Both the position numbers and the translations under genes were made by a program. Below are positions 18,822-26,678 of a stretch of DNA of 64,000 nucleotides, piece by piece (position 1 is the first letter of the stretch; each line of letters begins with the position of its first letter). Where the stretch lies: assembly GCA_946641515.1 (NCBI GenBank), contig CAMPBT010000003.1, positions 1 to 64,000 of the forward strand, given 5' to 3'. Under the pieces are notes generated by a model. That model saw nothing but the letters and a program-made list of their open reading frames with translations. It was not told the DNA's origin and made no database searches. Source of the DNA: UBA3210 sp002363635. Lineage in GTDB: Bacteria; Bacillota_I; Bacilli_A; RFN20; CAG-449.

Positions 18822-19448
18822 ATGAATAAAGTTATCAAAAATAAAACAAAGGATTCCATAATTGAAATCGTTCTTGAACTTCTCTTAGGTTTAACTTTTC
18901 TAATCTGGCCTAGAGATAGTCAAAATGTAATTGTATACACACTCGGCGCGGTAATTATTGCTCTTGGAGTAATTGACATAGTAGTCATACTAACTAGAGG
19001 ATTCTCTCTACCATTCCAAATTGGTTTAGACACCTTCTTAATTGTAATGGGTATATTACTCTGCGCATTCAATTCTTGGTTTGTATCTCTCTTCCCAGTA
19101 TTAATTGGTATTTACTTACTAGTAAGAGGAATTTATCAAACTCTCTTCTCCATCTTTGTTGGAGGTAGAAATACTACAGAACTAACAGTATCAGTCATTT
19201 ATGGAGTAGTTCTCATTGTTCTTGGTATCACATTAATGGTCTTAAGAAATAATGTAGAAATCATTGGTTACTTCATCGGTGTTTCATTCTTAGTAAATGC
19301 ATTATTTGATGGATTATATCTCTTTACATTACATAGAAATATTAAGAAAGCAAAGGATGCTTTCTCAAATAATCCACCTCATTCAAGCAATAAAGATGTC
19401 ATTGATGTAGACTTTACAGAAAAACCATCTGATGATGATTTAAATTAG
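18822..19448 (+). CDS. DUF308 (HdeD-like) membrane protein
   Basis: 208 residues with about six short membrane helices in three hairpins, in the pattern of the DUF308/HdeD family (repeat units around LLLGLTFLIWPRDSQNVIVY, LIVMGILLCAF and VLIVLGITLMV). HdeD in E. coli is linked to acid resistance, but the biochemical role of the family is not established. TTAGGAG lies before the ATG. A hydrophilic acidic tail (about 185-208) follows the last helix. The gene is monocistronic with its own convergent terminator. Confidence 0.88.
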   Translation: MNKVIKNKTKDSIIEIVLELLLGLTFLIWPRDSQNVIVYTLGAVIIALGVIDIVVILTRGFSLPFQIGLDTFLIVMGILLCAFNSWFVSLFPVLIGIYLLVRGIYQTLFSIFVGGRNTTELTVSVIYGVVLIVLGITLMVLRNNVEIIGYFIGVSFLVNALFDGLYLFTLHRNIKKAKDAFSNNPPHSSNKDVIDVDFTEKPSDDDLN

Positions 19449-19452
19449 TATC

Positions 19453-19484
19453 AAAAAAACCATTCTCGCGTGAGGATGGTTTTT
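19453..19484. terminator. Bidirectional terminator
   Basis: ACCAT/ATGGT and CTC/GAG arms (19459-19467 with 19472-19480) flanked by A and T runs separate the DUF308 gene from the convergent AdoMet decarboxylase-like gene. Confidence 0.85.
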
Positions 19485-19490
19485 ATATTC

Positions 19491-20300
19491 TTACTTATTT
19501 TTAATAGCTTTTTGCCATCTAGTAGATGCTTTAAGAGTATCTTTATTAATAGATGATTTAACTTTATAGATGTGCTTAGTTCCTCTTGCAGTAATCTGTA
19601 ATGATTCAACTTTACCAAGTGGAGCGTATAAATTTGAAACTTCTGAATAATCAAATGGTGCACATGAGAAGATATCTGCCATAATGACTTTTTGTTTATA
19701 GTCATAATGTAATGAGATATGTGATTGAGCAATAACAATAAGTGCACTTAAGTATTTTGCTTTCTTTGGTGATGACTTAATAACATATGGTCTAGTAATA
19801 GGATCCATATTAATCTTTGCAACAATGTTTTCTAAGAAATCAAAGAAGTCTTCCATTGATGGAGTTAATGTTGGTTTAATCTTCATCATTAAGTGTGGTC
19901 CAAAGTCAACTTGTGGATCATATGGTAATTCTTCATTAACATCAAGTGTTCTATCTTTTGTATTCTGGAATGACTTAGAATCATCGAATGGTAATTCTTT
20001 CATTAAGAAATCATGAACACCTTTAGCATCTAAATCTGTTGGAGTATATACATCAACGAAATAACATTCTCTTAATGGGAAAGTATGGATAGTAATATGT
20101 CCACCTTCTAAAAGAATGAATGCTGATATACCAATGTCTTCTTTAACTTTGCCATAGTAGTATGGAATTAATTGAGGAGGGCAGACTGGATTTAATTTGA
20201 GGTTAAAAACTAACTTATTTAATAAGTCATTAATACCCATCATGTCATTTAATTGATTCTGATTTGCTCCATAGCAATCAAGCATTGTGTGTTTAATCAT
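19491..20300 (-). CDS. Two-domain AdoMet decarboxylase-like protein (SpeD/SpeH superfamily)
   Basis: 269 residues that read as two tandem AdoMetDC-type units. Unit 1 has HTMLDCYGANQNQLND and GGHITIHTFP (66-75), where the Ser that normally becomes the pyruvoyl group is Gly. Unit 2 has a matching QSHISLHYD (192-200) with Ser193 in the processing position, followed by VIMADIFSC. Family knowledge: AdoMetDC cleaves itself at such a Ser, and homologues have been reported that decarboxylate arginine or ornithine instead. The gene directly abuts the agmatinase gene (stop and start touch), and no spermidine synthase is nearby, so an arginine decarboxylase-like role feeding agmatine to its neighbour is a reasonable inference, not proven. 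Confidence 0.72.
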   Translation of the reverse strand: MIKHTMLDCYGANQNQLNDMMGINDLLNKLVFNLKLNPVCPPQLIPYYYGKVKEDIGISAFILLEGGHITIHTFPLRECYFVDVYTPTDLDAKGVHDFLMKELPFDDSKSFQNTKDRTLDVNEELPYDPQVDFGPHLMMKIKPTLTPSMEDFFDFLENIVAKINMDPITRPYVIKSSPKKAKYLSALIVIAQSHISLHYDYKQKVIMADIFSCAPFDYSEVSNLYAPLGKVESLQITARGTKHIYKVKSSINKDTLKASTRWQKAIKNK

Positions 20301-21212
20301 TTACTTTAAGACTCCTTTATCTAATAAGACTTTTAATTGTTCATATAATGTTTTAATACCTAACCAAGTTGTTACATCGTTGATATCAAGAGTAGGAGAA
20401 ATTTCTACCATATCCATTGCCCCAACTGGTTGATTCTTTAAAATGCTTAAGATAATCTTTAAGACATCTTTTGAATCTAAGCCAAATGCTTCTGGAGTAC
20501 CTGTACCAGGTGCATAAGCAGGGTCATTTGCGTCAATATCATATGATAAATAAACTAAATATCTATCATCATATTTTTCATTTAAATATTTAATAACATC
20601 TTCAACACCATTTTCATTAATGAAAGATGAGTTGAAAACTTTAATTTCAGGATGTTGTTTGAAATAGACAACTTCTTGTCCTTCATAGCCTCTCATACCA
20701 ATTAAGACAATGTCACTTGTTTTATAACCATAATCAATTGCTCTTTTAATTGGGCAGGCGTGTGAATATTTGCTGCCATCGTAGAAATCACAGATATCTG
20801 GATGAGCGTCGATATGGATAATTGCAGGAATCTTATTAACCTTTTTGCAATATTCATAGAATGCTCTTTCTGTAGGAATTGCCACTGAATGATCTCCACC
20901 TAAGAAGAAGTTAAATTTACCAGTTTCAAGCATCTTTAAACATTCTTTTTGTATACGAGCGAAATATGATTCACAGTCTTCTCCTTGCTTTTTAACAATG
21001 TTACCATTGTCAAAGATTCTAGCACCTGTAATATCTTCTCCATCTTTTGTATATGGAGGTACTTCACCAGTTAGTTCTCTAAATGTGTCTGGACATTTAG
21101 AAGCGCCTTTACCAACTGATGCATTTTCATCAAATGGAATACCTGTCAAAACGAAATTACTTTCTTCTAATGTCTCTACGAGTAAGTCTCTAAAGATTTT
21201 ATTATTTTTCAT
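20301..21212 (-). CDS. speB: Agmatinase/ureohydrolase family protein
   Basis: 303-residue binuclear manganese ureohydrolase. All metal-binding signatures are present: GGDHSVAIP, HIDAHPDICD and SYDIDANDPAYAPGTGTPE. The substrate could be agmatine (giving putrescine and urea), guanidinobutyrate or a related compound; agmatine is favoured because the next gene in the operon encodes an AdoMetDC-like protein of the superfamily that includes amino-acid decarboxylases. The ureohydrolase gene is first, and its stop codon touches the start codon of the partner gene. Confidence 0.9.
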   Translation of the reverse strand: MKNNKIFRDLLVETLEESNFVLTGIPFDENASVGKGASKCPDTFRELTGEVPPYTKDGEDITGARIFDNGNIVKKQGEDCESYFARIQKECLKMLETGKFNFFLGGDHSVAIPTERAFYEYCKKVNKIPAIIHIDAHPDICDFYDGSKYSHACPIKRAIDYGYKTSDIVLIGMRGYEGQEVVYFKQHPEIKVFNSSFINENGVEDVIKYLNEKYDDRYLVYLSYDIDANDPAYAPGTGTPEAFGLDSKDVLKIILSILKNQPVGAMDMVEISPTLDINDVTTWLGIKTLYEQLKVLLDKGVLK

Positions 21213-21291
21213 ATAATTTTTCCCCTTCGCGATTTTGATTATAAAACAAAATCTACAAATGTAAATAAAAAATAATAAAAAAATAAAATTA

Positions 21292-21317
21292 TAAAAAAAT
21301 ACCTCTTATAGAGGTAT
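21292..21317 (-). terminator. Terminator of the HTH-membrane regulator gene
   Basis: ATACCTC (21299-21305) pairs with GAGGTAT (21311-21317); the minus strand continues into a T run. Confidence 0.85.
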
Positions 21318-21342
21318 TAATTTTTGCTTTTATAAATTATTT

Positions 21343-21981
21343 TTAATCTTTTTTTGTTTTATTTCCAGATGATCTTCTTTTAATAAGTAAAACTATTTCA
21401 ATAATTAAGTAATAAAGAGGAATACTAAAGAAAATAACCCATCCTGGATGCCATCCCCAAGGAACTTCGTACATTCCTAAAGTAAGGTAAATTGCAGTTA
21501 CTAAAACAGGGAACGCGAAACGATTAGCATCTCTATTTACAATAGCTTCAACAAATGTAGGGATGATAGGAAGTGCAAAGAAGATAACCCATCCTCTTCC
21601 CCAATCACCAGTAATAAATCCAATTAATAAATAACCGATAACCGACATAAAAGCAGTTGCGCCTTCAACAGCATGAATAACTTCTTTACGATATTCATCT
21701 TTTAAATCTTCTTTAGGATCTTCAACAGGTTCTTCATCTAATTTTTTTTGGTTTTCACTAGCGATTTCTTCAATTGATTTATCAGTCTTTAATAATTCAT
21801 CTAAAGAAACTCCATATAACTGTGCTAAACAAATTAAATTATCAGTATCTGGAGAAGATTCACTTCTTTCCCATTTACTAACTGCTTGTCTTGAAACACC
21901 AAGTTTACTAGCAAGTTCTTCTTGAGAATATCCATTTTTCTTTCTTAATTCTTGTAATCTATTTGCAATTTCTAAATTCAT
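21343..21981 (-). CDS. XRE-type HTH regulator with C-terminal membrane domain
   Basis: 212 residues. Residues about 7-62 form a Cro/C1-type helix-turn-helix (RLQELRKKNGYSQEELASKL, SRQAVSKWERSESSPD, LYGVSLDELLK). A charged linker (70-100) leads to three or four membrane helices rich in Trp and Pro (GRGWVIFFALPIIP, WGWHPGWVIFF). Such proteins are found as single-gene membrane-tethered regulators in Bacillota. A similar gene lies at 55861-56469, and the two share promoter sequence. The upstream region has several CAACC/GGTTG repeats that could be its own operator. Confidence 0.9.
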   Translation of the reverse strand: MNLEIANRLQELRKKNGYSQEELASKLGVSRQAVSKWERSESSPDTDNLICLAQLYGVSLDELLKTDKSIEEIASENQKKLDEEPVEDPKEDLKDEYRKEVIHAVEGATAFMSVIGYLLIGFITGDWGRGWVIFFALPIIPTFVEAIVNRDANRFAFPVLVTAIYLTLGMYEVPWGWHPGWVIFFSIPLYYLIIEIVLLIKRRSSGNKTKKD

Positions 21982-22018
21982 ATTAATGCCACCCTTTCGA
22001 TACTTACATCATACTGGT

Positions 22019-22092
22019 TGCGGCCAAGTTGCCACCACCAATTTTAGGTTGAAAGTGACGCAACTAACGGTTGCATAACTAATTTTATCATT
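22019..22092 (-). promoter_or_regulatory. Promoter and repeat-rich leader of the HTH-membrane regulator
   Basis: On the minus strand GATAAAATTAGTTATG (22074-22089) contains a TAAAAT -10 box; downstream lie CAACCGTTAGTTGCG, TCAACC, GGCAACTTGG and GCAACCAGTATG. The GATA(A/T)AATTAGTTATG segment and the CAACCA(ctg)GTATG segment recur upstream of the paralogous regulator at 55861. Likely promoter plus autoregulatory operator. Confidence 0.5.
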
Positions 22093-22122
22093 AAAAAGAT
22101 GCTCTTTAAATACCTAAAGAGC
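22093..22122 (-). terminator. Intrinsic terminator
   Basis: GCTCTTTA (22101-22108) pairs with TAAAGAGC (22115-22122); minus-strand T run follows. It would end transcripts of the small ORF at 22171. Confidence 0.7.
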
Positions 22123-22170
22123 AAATGAATCATAAGAAACTATATTTATCCACATCTTTTTTAAATGTAA

Positions 22171-22275
22171 TTATGAAATTTCATCCATAAAAATCATATT
22201 TGGGAATAAATACTCATCACCTTCGGATATAGACACTCCATGAATTACTCTTCTATTTGGAAACATAGATTCCAT
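22171..22275 (-). CDS. Possible small peptide (34 codons) or gene remnant
   Basis: The ATG at 22275 has GGAGG (22286-22290) at a suitable distance and gives a 34-residue peptide starting MESMFPNRRVIHGVS and ending MIFMDEIS. The frame stays open upstream to 22365 (GTG), but that part overlaps the terminator of the upstream kinase gene. A terminator of its own lies about 50 bp downstream. No family was recognised. It could be a real small protein or the tail of a decayed gene. Confidence 0.35.
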   Translation of the reverse strand: MESMFPNRRVIHGVSISEGDEYLFPNMIFMDEIS

Positions 22276-22354
22276 AGGAGTTAATCCTCCACTAGAATCA
22301 ATATCTTCTCCATTTTTTTCAACAATGTTTAATTTTATAATATTTCTTATATTC

Positions 22355-22381
22355 AAAAAGAGCACTAGTAACCTAGTGCCC
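22355..22381 (-). terminator. Terminator of the APH-type kinase gene
   Basis: GCACTAG (22362-22368) pairs with CTAGTGC (22373-22379), extended by a G-C pair; the minus strand ends in TTTTT. Confidence 0.85.
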
Positions 22382-22392
22382 TATATTAATTA

Positions 22393-23151
22393 TTATTCGT
22401 AATCAACAACGTTGACCCATCTCATTAAGAATTCTAATTCTTCTTTTCTAGCTTTCTTATTAACTGTTTGAGATGCTGCAACTACTGGTAACCATCTTTG
22501 GATAGTAGCTTTTGCAATACCTGATTTATTAACAAATAACTCTAAATACTTATTAGCGAATTCTTCACCATGTGATAAGCATAAGACTAAATATGTTCTA
22601 GCAGCATCAGCAGAGCCATTACCTTGAGTAGCATGTGACCAGTCTAAGATATATGGAGTACCATCGCTAGTAATGATAACGTTAGAAGGTCTAAAGTCAC
22701 CATGACATAATTTATTATGTTTTGGAGCACCTTCAATACGTGTATGTAAGTCATATTTGACTACTGGGTCTAAATTGCATTCATCAATCTTTCTATTGAA
22801 TTTATCTCTTAAGTTAGTTAAAAGAGGAACTCTGCAAGATTGAACTTTAAGTTGTAAATCAACAAGTAAATCTAAATAAGCATCAACTTTATTTGGATTT
22901 TCTTTAATTAAATCTGCTAAAGATTTGCCTTCGATATATGTAGATGTAATTGACCATTTACCATCAATAGTATTAACACCTAAAATCTTTGGAACATTAA
23001 GGTTTGTTGATTCTTCAACTCTTGAAGCATTTAAAGCTTCATTTAAAACTTCAGCCTTTGTATATTGGTCATTGAATGTCTTAATTACTTTATCGCCTTC
23101 ACGATAAATAATTTTAGTATTTCTTTCTGCAAGAACTTTCTTTTCTGTCAT
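22393..23151 (-). CDS. Aminoglycoside phosphotransferase (APH)/choline kinase-like family protein
   Basis: 252 residues with the protein-kinase-like fold of the APH family. An N-terminal nucleotide-binding part (TKIIYREGDKVIKTF with the Lys of strand 3; STYIEGKSLADLI hinge) is followed by the catalytic loop CHGDFRPSN (149-157) and the metal-binding ILDWSHATQG (Asp170). The substrate is unknown: members phosphorylate small alcohols, sugars or choline, and the name does not imply drug resistance. It is a single gene 34 bp downstream of adhE, with its own terminator. Confidence 0.88.
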   Translation of the reverse strand: MTEKKVLAERNTKIIYREGDKVIKTFNDQYTKAEVLNEALNASRVEESTNLNVPKILGVNTIDGKWSITSTYIEGKSLADLIKENPNKVDAYLDLLVDLQLKVQSCRVPLLTNLRDKFNRKIDECNLDPVVKYDLHTRIEGAPKHNKLCHGDFRPSNVIITSDGTPYILDWSHATQGNGSADAARTYLVLCLSHGEEFANKYLELFVNKSGIAKATIQRWLPVVAASQTVNKKARKEELEFLMRWVNVVDYE

Positions 23152-23185
23152 AATTTATTTCTCCCTTATTTATATTATAACACTA

Positions 23186-25810
23186 TTACCAAATTTTCTT
23201 TGGATCGTGGTTCTTATAGTCTTCACCATAATATGCCATCTTATAGAGTTCTTTCATTTCTGAAATTAAAGGATATCTTGGGTTAGCACCTGTACACTGA
23301 TCATCGAATGCATCTTCACTCATTTGATCAAGTGTTGCAAGGAAGTCTTCTTCAGAGATTCCGTAATCTTTAATAGTTGGTTTCATACCAACGTATGCTT
23401 CAATTTCTTTTACTTTAGCAAGTAAGTTTTCAAATGATTCTTCATCATTCTTGCCACCTAAGCCTAATGCTCTAGCAACTGAAGCATATTTTTCAAGTGT
23501 ACGTGGGTGGTCATACTGTGGGAATGTACCCATCTTTGTAGGAACACTGCATGCATTGAAACGCATTACGTAAGGTAAGACTAAGCCACAGCAGAAACCG
23601 TGTGGTAAGTGGTGATATGCACCAAGTTTATGTGCGAGTGAGTGGACAATACCAAGGAATGCATTAGCGAATGCCATACCTGCCATAGTAGCAGCATTAG
23701 CCATTCTTTCTCTAGCAAATGCATCTGTTAAGCCATTGTCATAACACTTTGGTAAATAATCAAAGATTGTTCTTAATGATTCAATCGCTAAACCATCTGT
23801 AAATTCTGTAGACATAACAGAAACTAAAGCTTCCAAGTTATGTGAAATAGCATCAATACCAGAAGCTGCTGTTAAACCTTTAGGAGCAGTCATCATCATG
23901 TCTGCATCAACAATTGCCATATTTGGTAATAATTGATAGTCTGCTAAAGGATATTTATGTGTACCTTCTGAAATAACAGCGAATGGTGTAACTTCTGAAC
24001 CTGTACCTGATGAAGTAGGAATAGCAATGAAGTATGCTTTTTCACCCATTTTAGGGAATTGGTAAATTCTCTTTCTAATATCACAGAATCTCATAGACAT
24101 ATCTTTGAAATCTGCTTCTGGGTGTTCATATAAAACCCACATAATTTTACCAGCGTCCATAGCAGAGCCACCACCAACTGCGATAATGCAATCTGGTTGG
24201 AATGTAGTCATTAATGCTGCACCCTTTTGAGCGGATTCAAGAGATGGATCTGGTTCTACATCATAGAAACATGTATATTCAATACCAAGTTCTTGTAATT
24301 TCTTTGTAATTGGATCAAGAGCACCATGATGATATAAGAAGTTATCAGTAACAATAAATGCTCTCTTTTTGCCTAATTCGTATTTTAATTCTTCTAATGC
24401 AACAGGGATACAACCCTTTTTGAGGTAAACCTTCTGAGGTGCTTTAAACCAAAGCATATTTTCTCTCCTTTCAGCAACAGTTTTGATGTTTAATAAATGC
24501 TTAATGCCAACGTTTTCACTTACAGAGTTACCTCCCCAAGAACCACAACCAAGTGTTAATGAAGGTGTAAGTTTAAAGTTGTATAAATCACCAATACCGC
24601 CTTGTGAAGAAGGAGTATTAATTAAAATACGGCAAGTTTTCATCTTTTCCTGGAAAACAGCAATCTTATCTTGTCCAGTTAAGACATTGATATATAAAGA
24701 AGAAGTATGGCCATAACCACCATCTGCAATTAATCTTTCAGCTTTTGAAACAGCTTCTTCAAAGTCTTTTGCTTTATACATAGCAAGAACTGGTGATAAT
24801 TTTTCGTGTGCGAATTCTTCGCTTAATTCAACTGAATCAACTTCACCAATTAAGATCTTTGTAGTTTCTGGGACTTCTACGCCTGCAAGTTTAGCAATTG
24901 TGTAAGCCTTTTGGCCAACAATCTTTGCGTTTAAACCGCCATTAATGAGGATAGTTTTTCTTACTTTTTCTTTTTCTTCTTCGTTTAAGAAGTAGCAGCC
25001 TCTTGCTTTAAATTCTTTTTTGACTGCTGCATATACTTTGTCTAAAACAATTGTTGATTGTTCAGAAGCACAAATCATACCATTATCAAATGTTTTTGAA
25101 TGGATGATAGAGTTAACTGCTAAAACAATATCTGCTGAATCATCAATGATAGCAGGAGTATTACCTGCACCAACACCAAGTGCTGGTTTACCTGATGAAT
25201 AAGCAGCGTGAACCATACCAGGTCCACCAGTAGCTAAAATGATATCTGCTTCCTTCATAAGTAAATTTGTCATTTCAAGTGAAGGAACGTCAATCCAATC
25301 AATAATGCCTTCTGGAGCACCAGCTTTAACTGCTGCTTCTAAGACAATTCTAGCTGCTTCTGTTGTTGATTTCTTTGCTCTAGGATGAGGTGAAATGATG
25401 ATACCATTTCTTGTCTTTAAACAAACTAATGTTTTGAAGATTGCTGTAGAAGTTGGGTTAGTTGTTGGAATAACTGCACCAACTACACCAATAGGTTCAG
25501 CAATTTTCTTAATACCATACTCTTTGTCTTCTTCTAAGACACCGCATGTCTTTGTATATCTATATTTGTTGTAGATATATTCTGATGCGAAGTGGTTCTT
25601 AATAACCTTATCTTCAACAACCCCCATGCCAGTTTCTTCAACTGCAAGTTTTGCTAGAGGAATTCTAGCTTCATTAGCAGCAGTTGCAGCTGCTAAGAAA
25701 ATCTTGTCTACTTGTTCTTGTGAATAAGTAGCAAAAATTGCTTGAGCTTCTTTAACTCTTTTGATAGCTTCTTCTAACTTTTCAACGCTATCGATAACTT
25801 GTTTTCCCAT
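23186..25810 (-). CDS. adhE: Bifunctional acetaldehyde-CoA/alcohol dehydrogenase
   Basis: 874-residue fusion that reduces acetyl-CoA to acetaldehyde and then ethanol, recycling NADH during fermentation; it normally forms helical spirosomes. N-terminal aldehyde dehydrogenase domain (about 1-440) has GVGAGNTPA and the catalytic cysteine in FDNGMICASEQS. The C-terminal iron-dependent alcohol dehydrogenase domain has the GGGSAMDAGK nucleotide loop, IPTSSGTGSEVT, and the iron ligands in GIDAISHNLEA, GIVHSLAHKLG and HLPHGFCCGL. It is 31 bp downstream of rex, so NADH/NAD control of this operon by Rex is expected. Confidence 0.97.
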   Translation of the reverse strand: MGKQVIDSVEKLEEAIKRVKEAQAIFATYSQEQVDKIFLAAATAANEARIPLAKLAVEETGMGVVEDKVIKNHFASEYIYNKYRYTKTCGVLEEDKEYGIKKIAEPIGVVGAVIPTTNPTSTAIFKTLVCLKTRNGIIISPHPRAKKSTTEAARIVLEAAVKAGAPEGIIDWIDVPSLEMTNLLMKEADIILATGGPGMVHAAYSSGKPALGVGAGNTPAIIDDSADIVLAVNSIIHSKTFDNGMICASEQSTIVLDKVYAAVKKEFKARGCYFLNEEEKEKVRKTILINGGLNAKIVGQKAYTIAKLAGVEVPETTKILIGEVDSVELSEEFAHEKLSPVLAMYKAKDFEEAVSKAERLIADGGYGHTSSLYINVLTGQDKIAVFQEKMKTCRILINTPSSQGGIGDLYNFKLTPSLTLGCGSWGGNSVSENVGIKHLLNIKTVAERRENMLWFKAPQKVYLKKGCIPVALEELKYELGKKRAFIVTDNFLYHHGALDPITKKLQELGIEYTCFYDVEPDPSLESAQKGAALMTTFQPDCIIAVGGGSAMDAGKIMWVLYEHPEADFKDMSMRFCDIRKRIYQFPKMGEKAYFIAIPTSSGTGSEVTPFAVISEGTHKYPLADYQLLPNMAIVDADMMMTAPKGLTAASGIDAISHNLEALVSVMSTEFTDGLAIESLRTIFDYLPKCYDNGLTDAFARERMANAATMAGMAFANAFLGIVHSLAHKLGAYHHLPHGFCCGLVLPYVMRFNACSVPTKMGTFPQYDHPRTLEKYASVARALGLGGKNDEESFENLLAKVKEIEAYVGMKPTIKDYGISEEDFLATLDQMSEDAFDDQCTGANPRYPLISEMKELYKMAYYGEDYKNHDPKKIW

Positions 25811-25841
25811 GTGTTTTTCTCCCGTTAGTTTTTAATAACTT

Positions 25842-26468
25842 TTATTTTTTAGCTTTTAACTCAATAGATAACAATGCGAGCGAATAAGCTAAATTTTCAT
25901 TTTTAATTATGACGTCTTTTGGTGCATCTAAATGAACTGGAGCAAAGTTTAGAATTGCTTTAATACCATTTTCGACGATTATATCACATACTTCTTGAGC
26001 ATGTTGAGCAGGAACTGCAATGATAGCAATTGAAATATTCATTGACTTAGCAATCATTGGTAGTTCATCAAGTGTGTAAATAGGCTTTCCGGAATCCGAT
26101 TTACCCGCTTTCTTTGGATTTGAATCAAATGCCATTAAAACATTTAATCCACATTCTTCAAAGCCGTTGTAATCAAGTAAAGCTGTACCAAGTTTACCTG
26201 CACCAAAGATAACTGCATCAGTTAAATCTTTGTAACCGAGGAACTTTTGTAAGTCACCGATTAAAGAATTAATTTCGTAGCCGATCTTTGGACGTCCATT
26301 CTTAGAAATAGATGCTAAATCTTTTCTAACTTGAACTTCGCCAAGATTCAAAGCGACCGCGATAGCTTTAGAAGATACGTTAACAATACCTTCATCTCTG
26401 ATCTTGAGTAAATATTCAAGATAGAATGGTAATCTTTTCATTGTATTTGATGAAATATAATCACTCAT
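25842..26468 (-). CDS. rex: Redox-sensing transcriptional repressor Rex
   Basis: 208 residues. The N-terminal winged helix (about 1-80; RLPFYLEYLLKIRDEGIVNVSS, ALNLGEVQVRKDLASI) binds DNA, and the C-terminal Rossmann domain (VIFGAGKLGTALLDY) senses the NADH/NAD ratio. Rex releases DNA when NADH is high and so switches on fermentation genes. It lies immediately before adhE in the same direction, the classic target. The promoter just upstream contains an inverted repeat over the -10 box, which would fit autoregulation. Confidence 0.96.
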   Translation of the reverse strand: MSDYISSNTMKRLPFYLEYLLKIRDEGIVNVSSKAIAVALNLGEVQVRKDLASISKNGRPKIGYEINSLIGDLQKFLGYKDLTDAVIFGAGKLGTALLDYNGFEECGLNVLMAFDSNPKKAGKSDSGKPIYTLDELPMIAKSMNISIAIIAVPAQHAQEVCDIIVENGIKAILNFAPVHLDAPKDVIIKNENLAYSLALLSIELKAKK

Positions 26469-26514
26469 AATTTAACCTCTCTCTCCTAACTATTTTGTTA
26501 TCAATAAATAGTTA

Positions 26515-26551
26515 TCGATATTATTTTATCGAAACACATGGTTATGTTCAA
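26515..26551 (-). promoter_or_regulatory. rex-adhE promoter with inverted repeat over the -10 box
   Basis: On the minus strand TTGAAC (26546-26551), a 17-bp spacer and TAAAAT (26523-26528) form a good sigma-A promoter. The inverted repeat TCGATA-N6-TATCGA (26515-26532) covers the -10 box. It is not the textbook Rex site (TTGTGA-type arms), so which regulator binds it is open. Confidence 0.55.
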
Positions 26552-26678
26552 TAGACTGTAACCGGTTTCAAGAGATAAATTTAAAATCTCTCTCAATCGG
26601 TGTATTTAAGCCTATTTAAAATAATAATAAAGTATTATAATTAATTTGTATATTATTTATTAATAATAGGAGGCACTT

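Noticed and set aside
22393..23151. The APH-family kinase as an antibiotic-resistance gene.
   Set aside because: The APH fold is shared by many housekeeping small-molecule kinases, and nothing in the neighbourhood suggests resistance or transfer.
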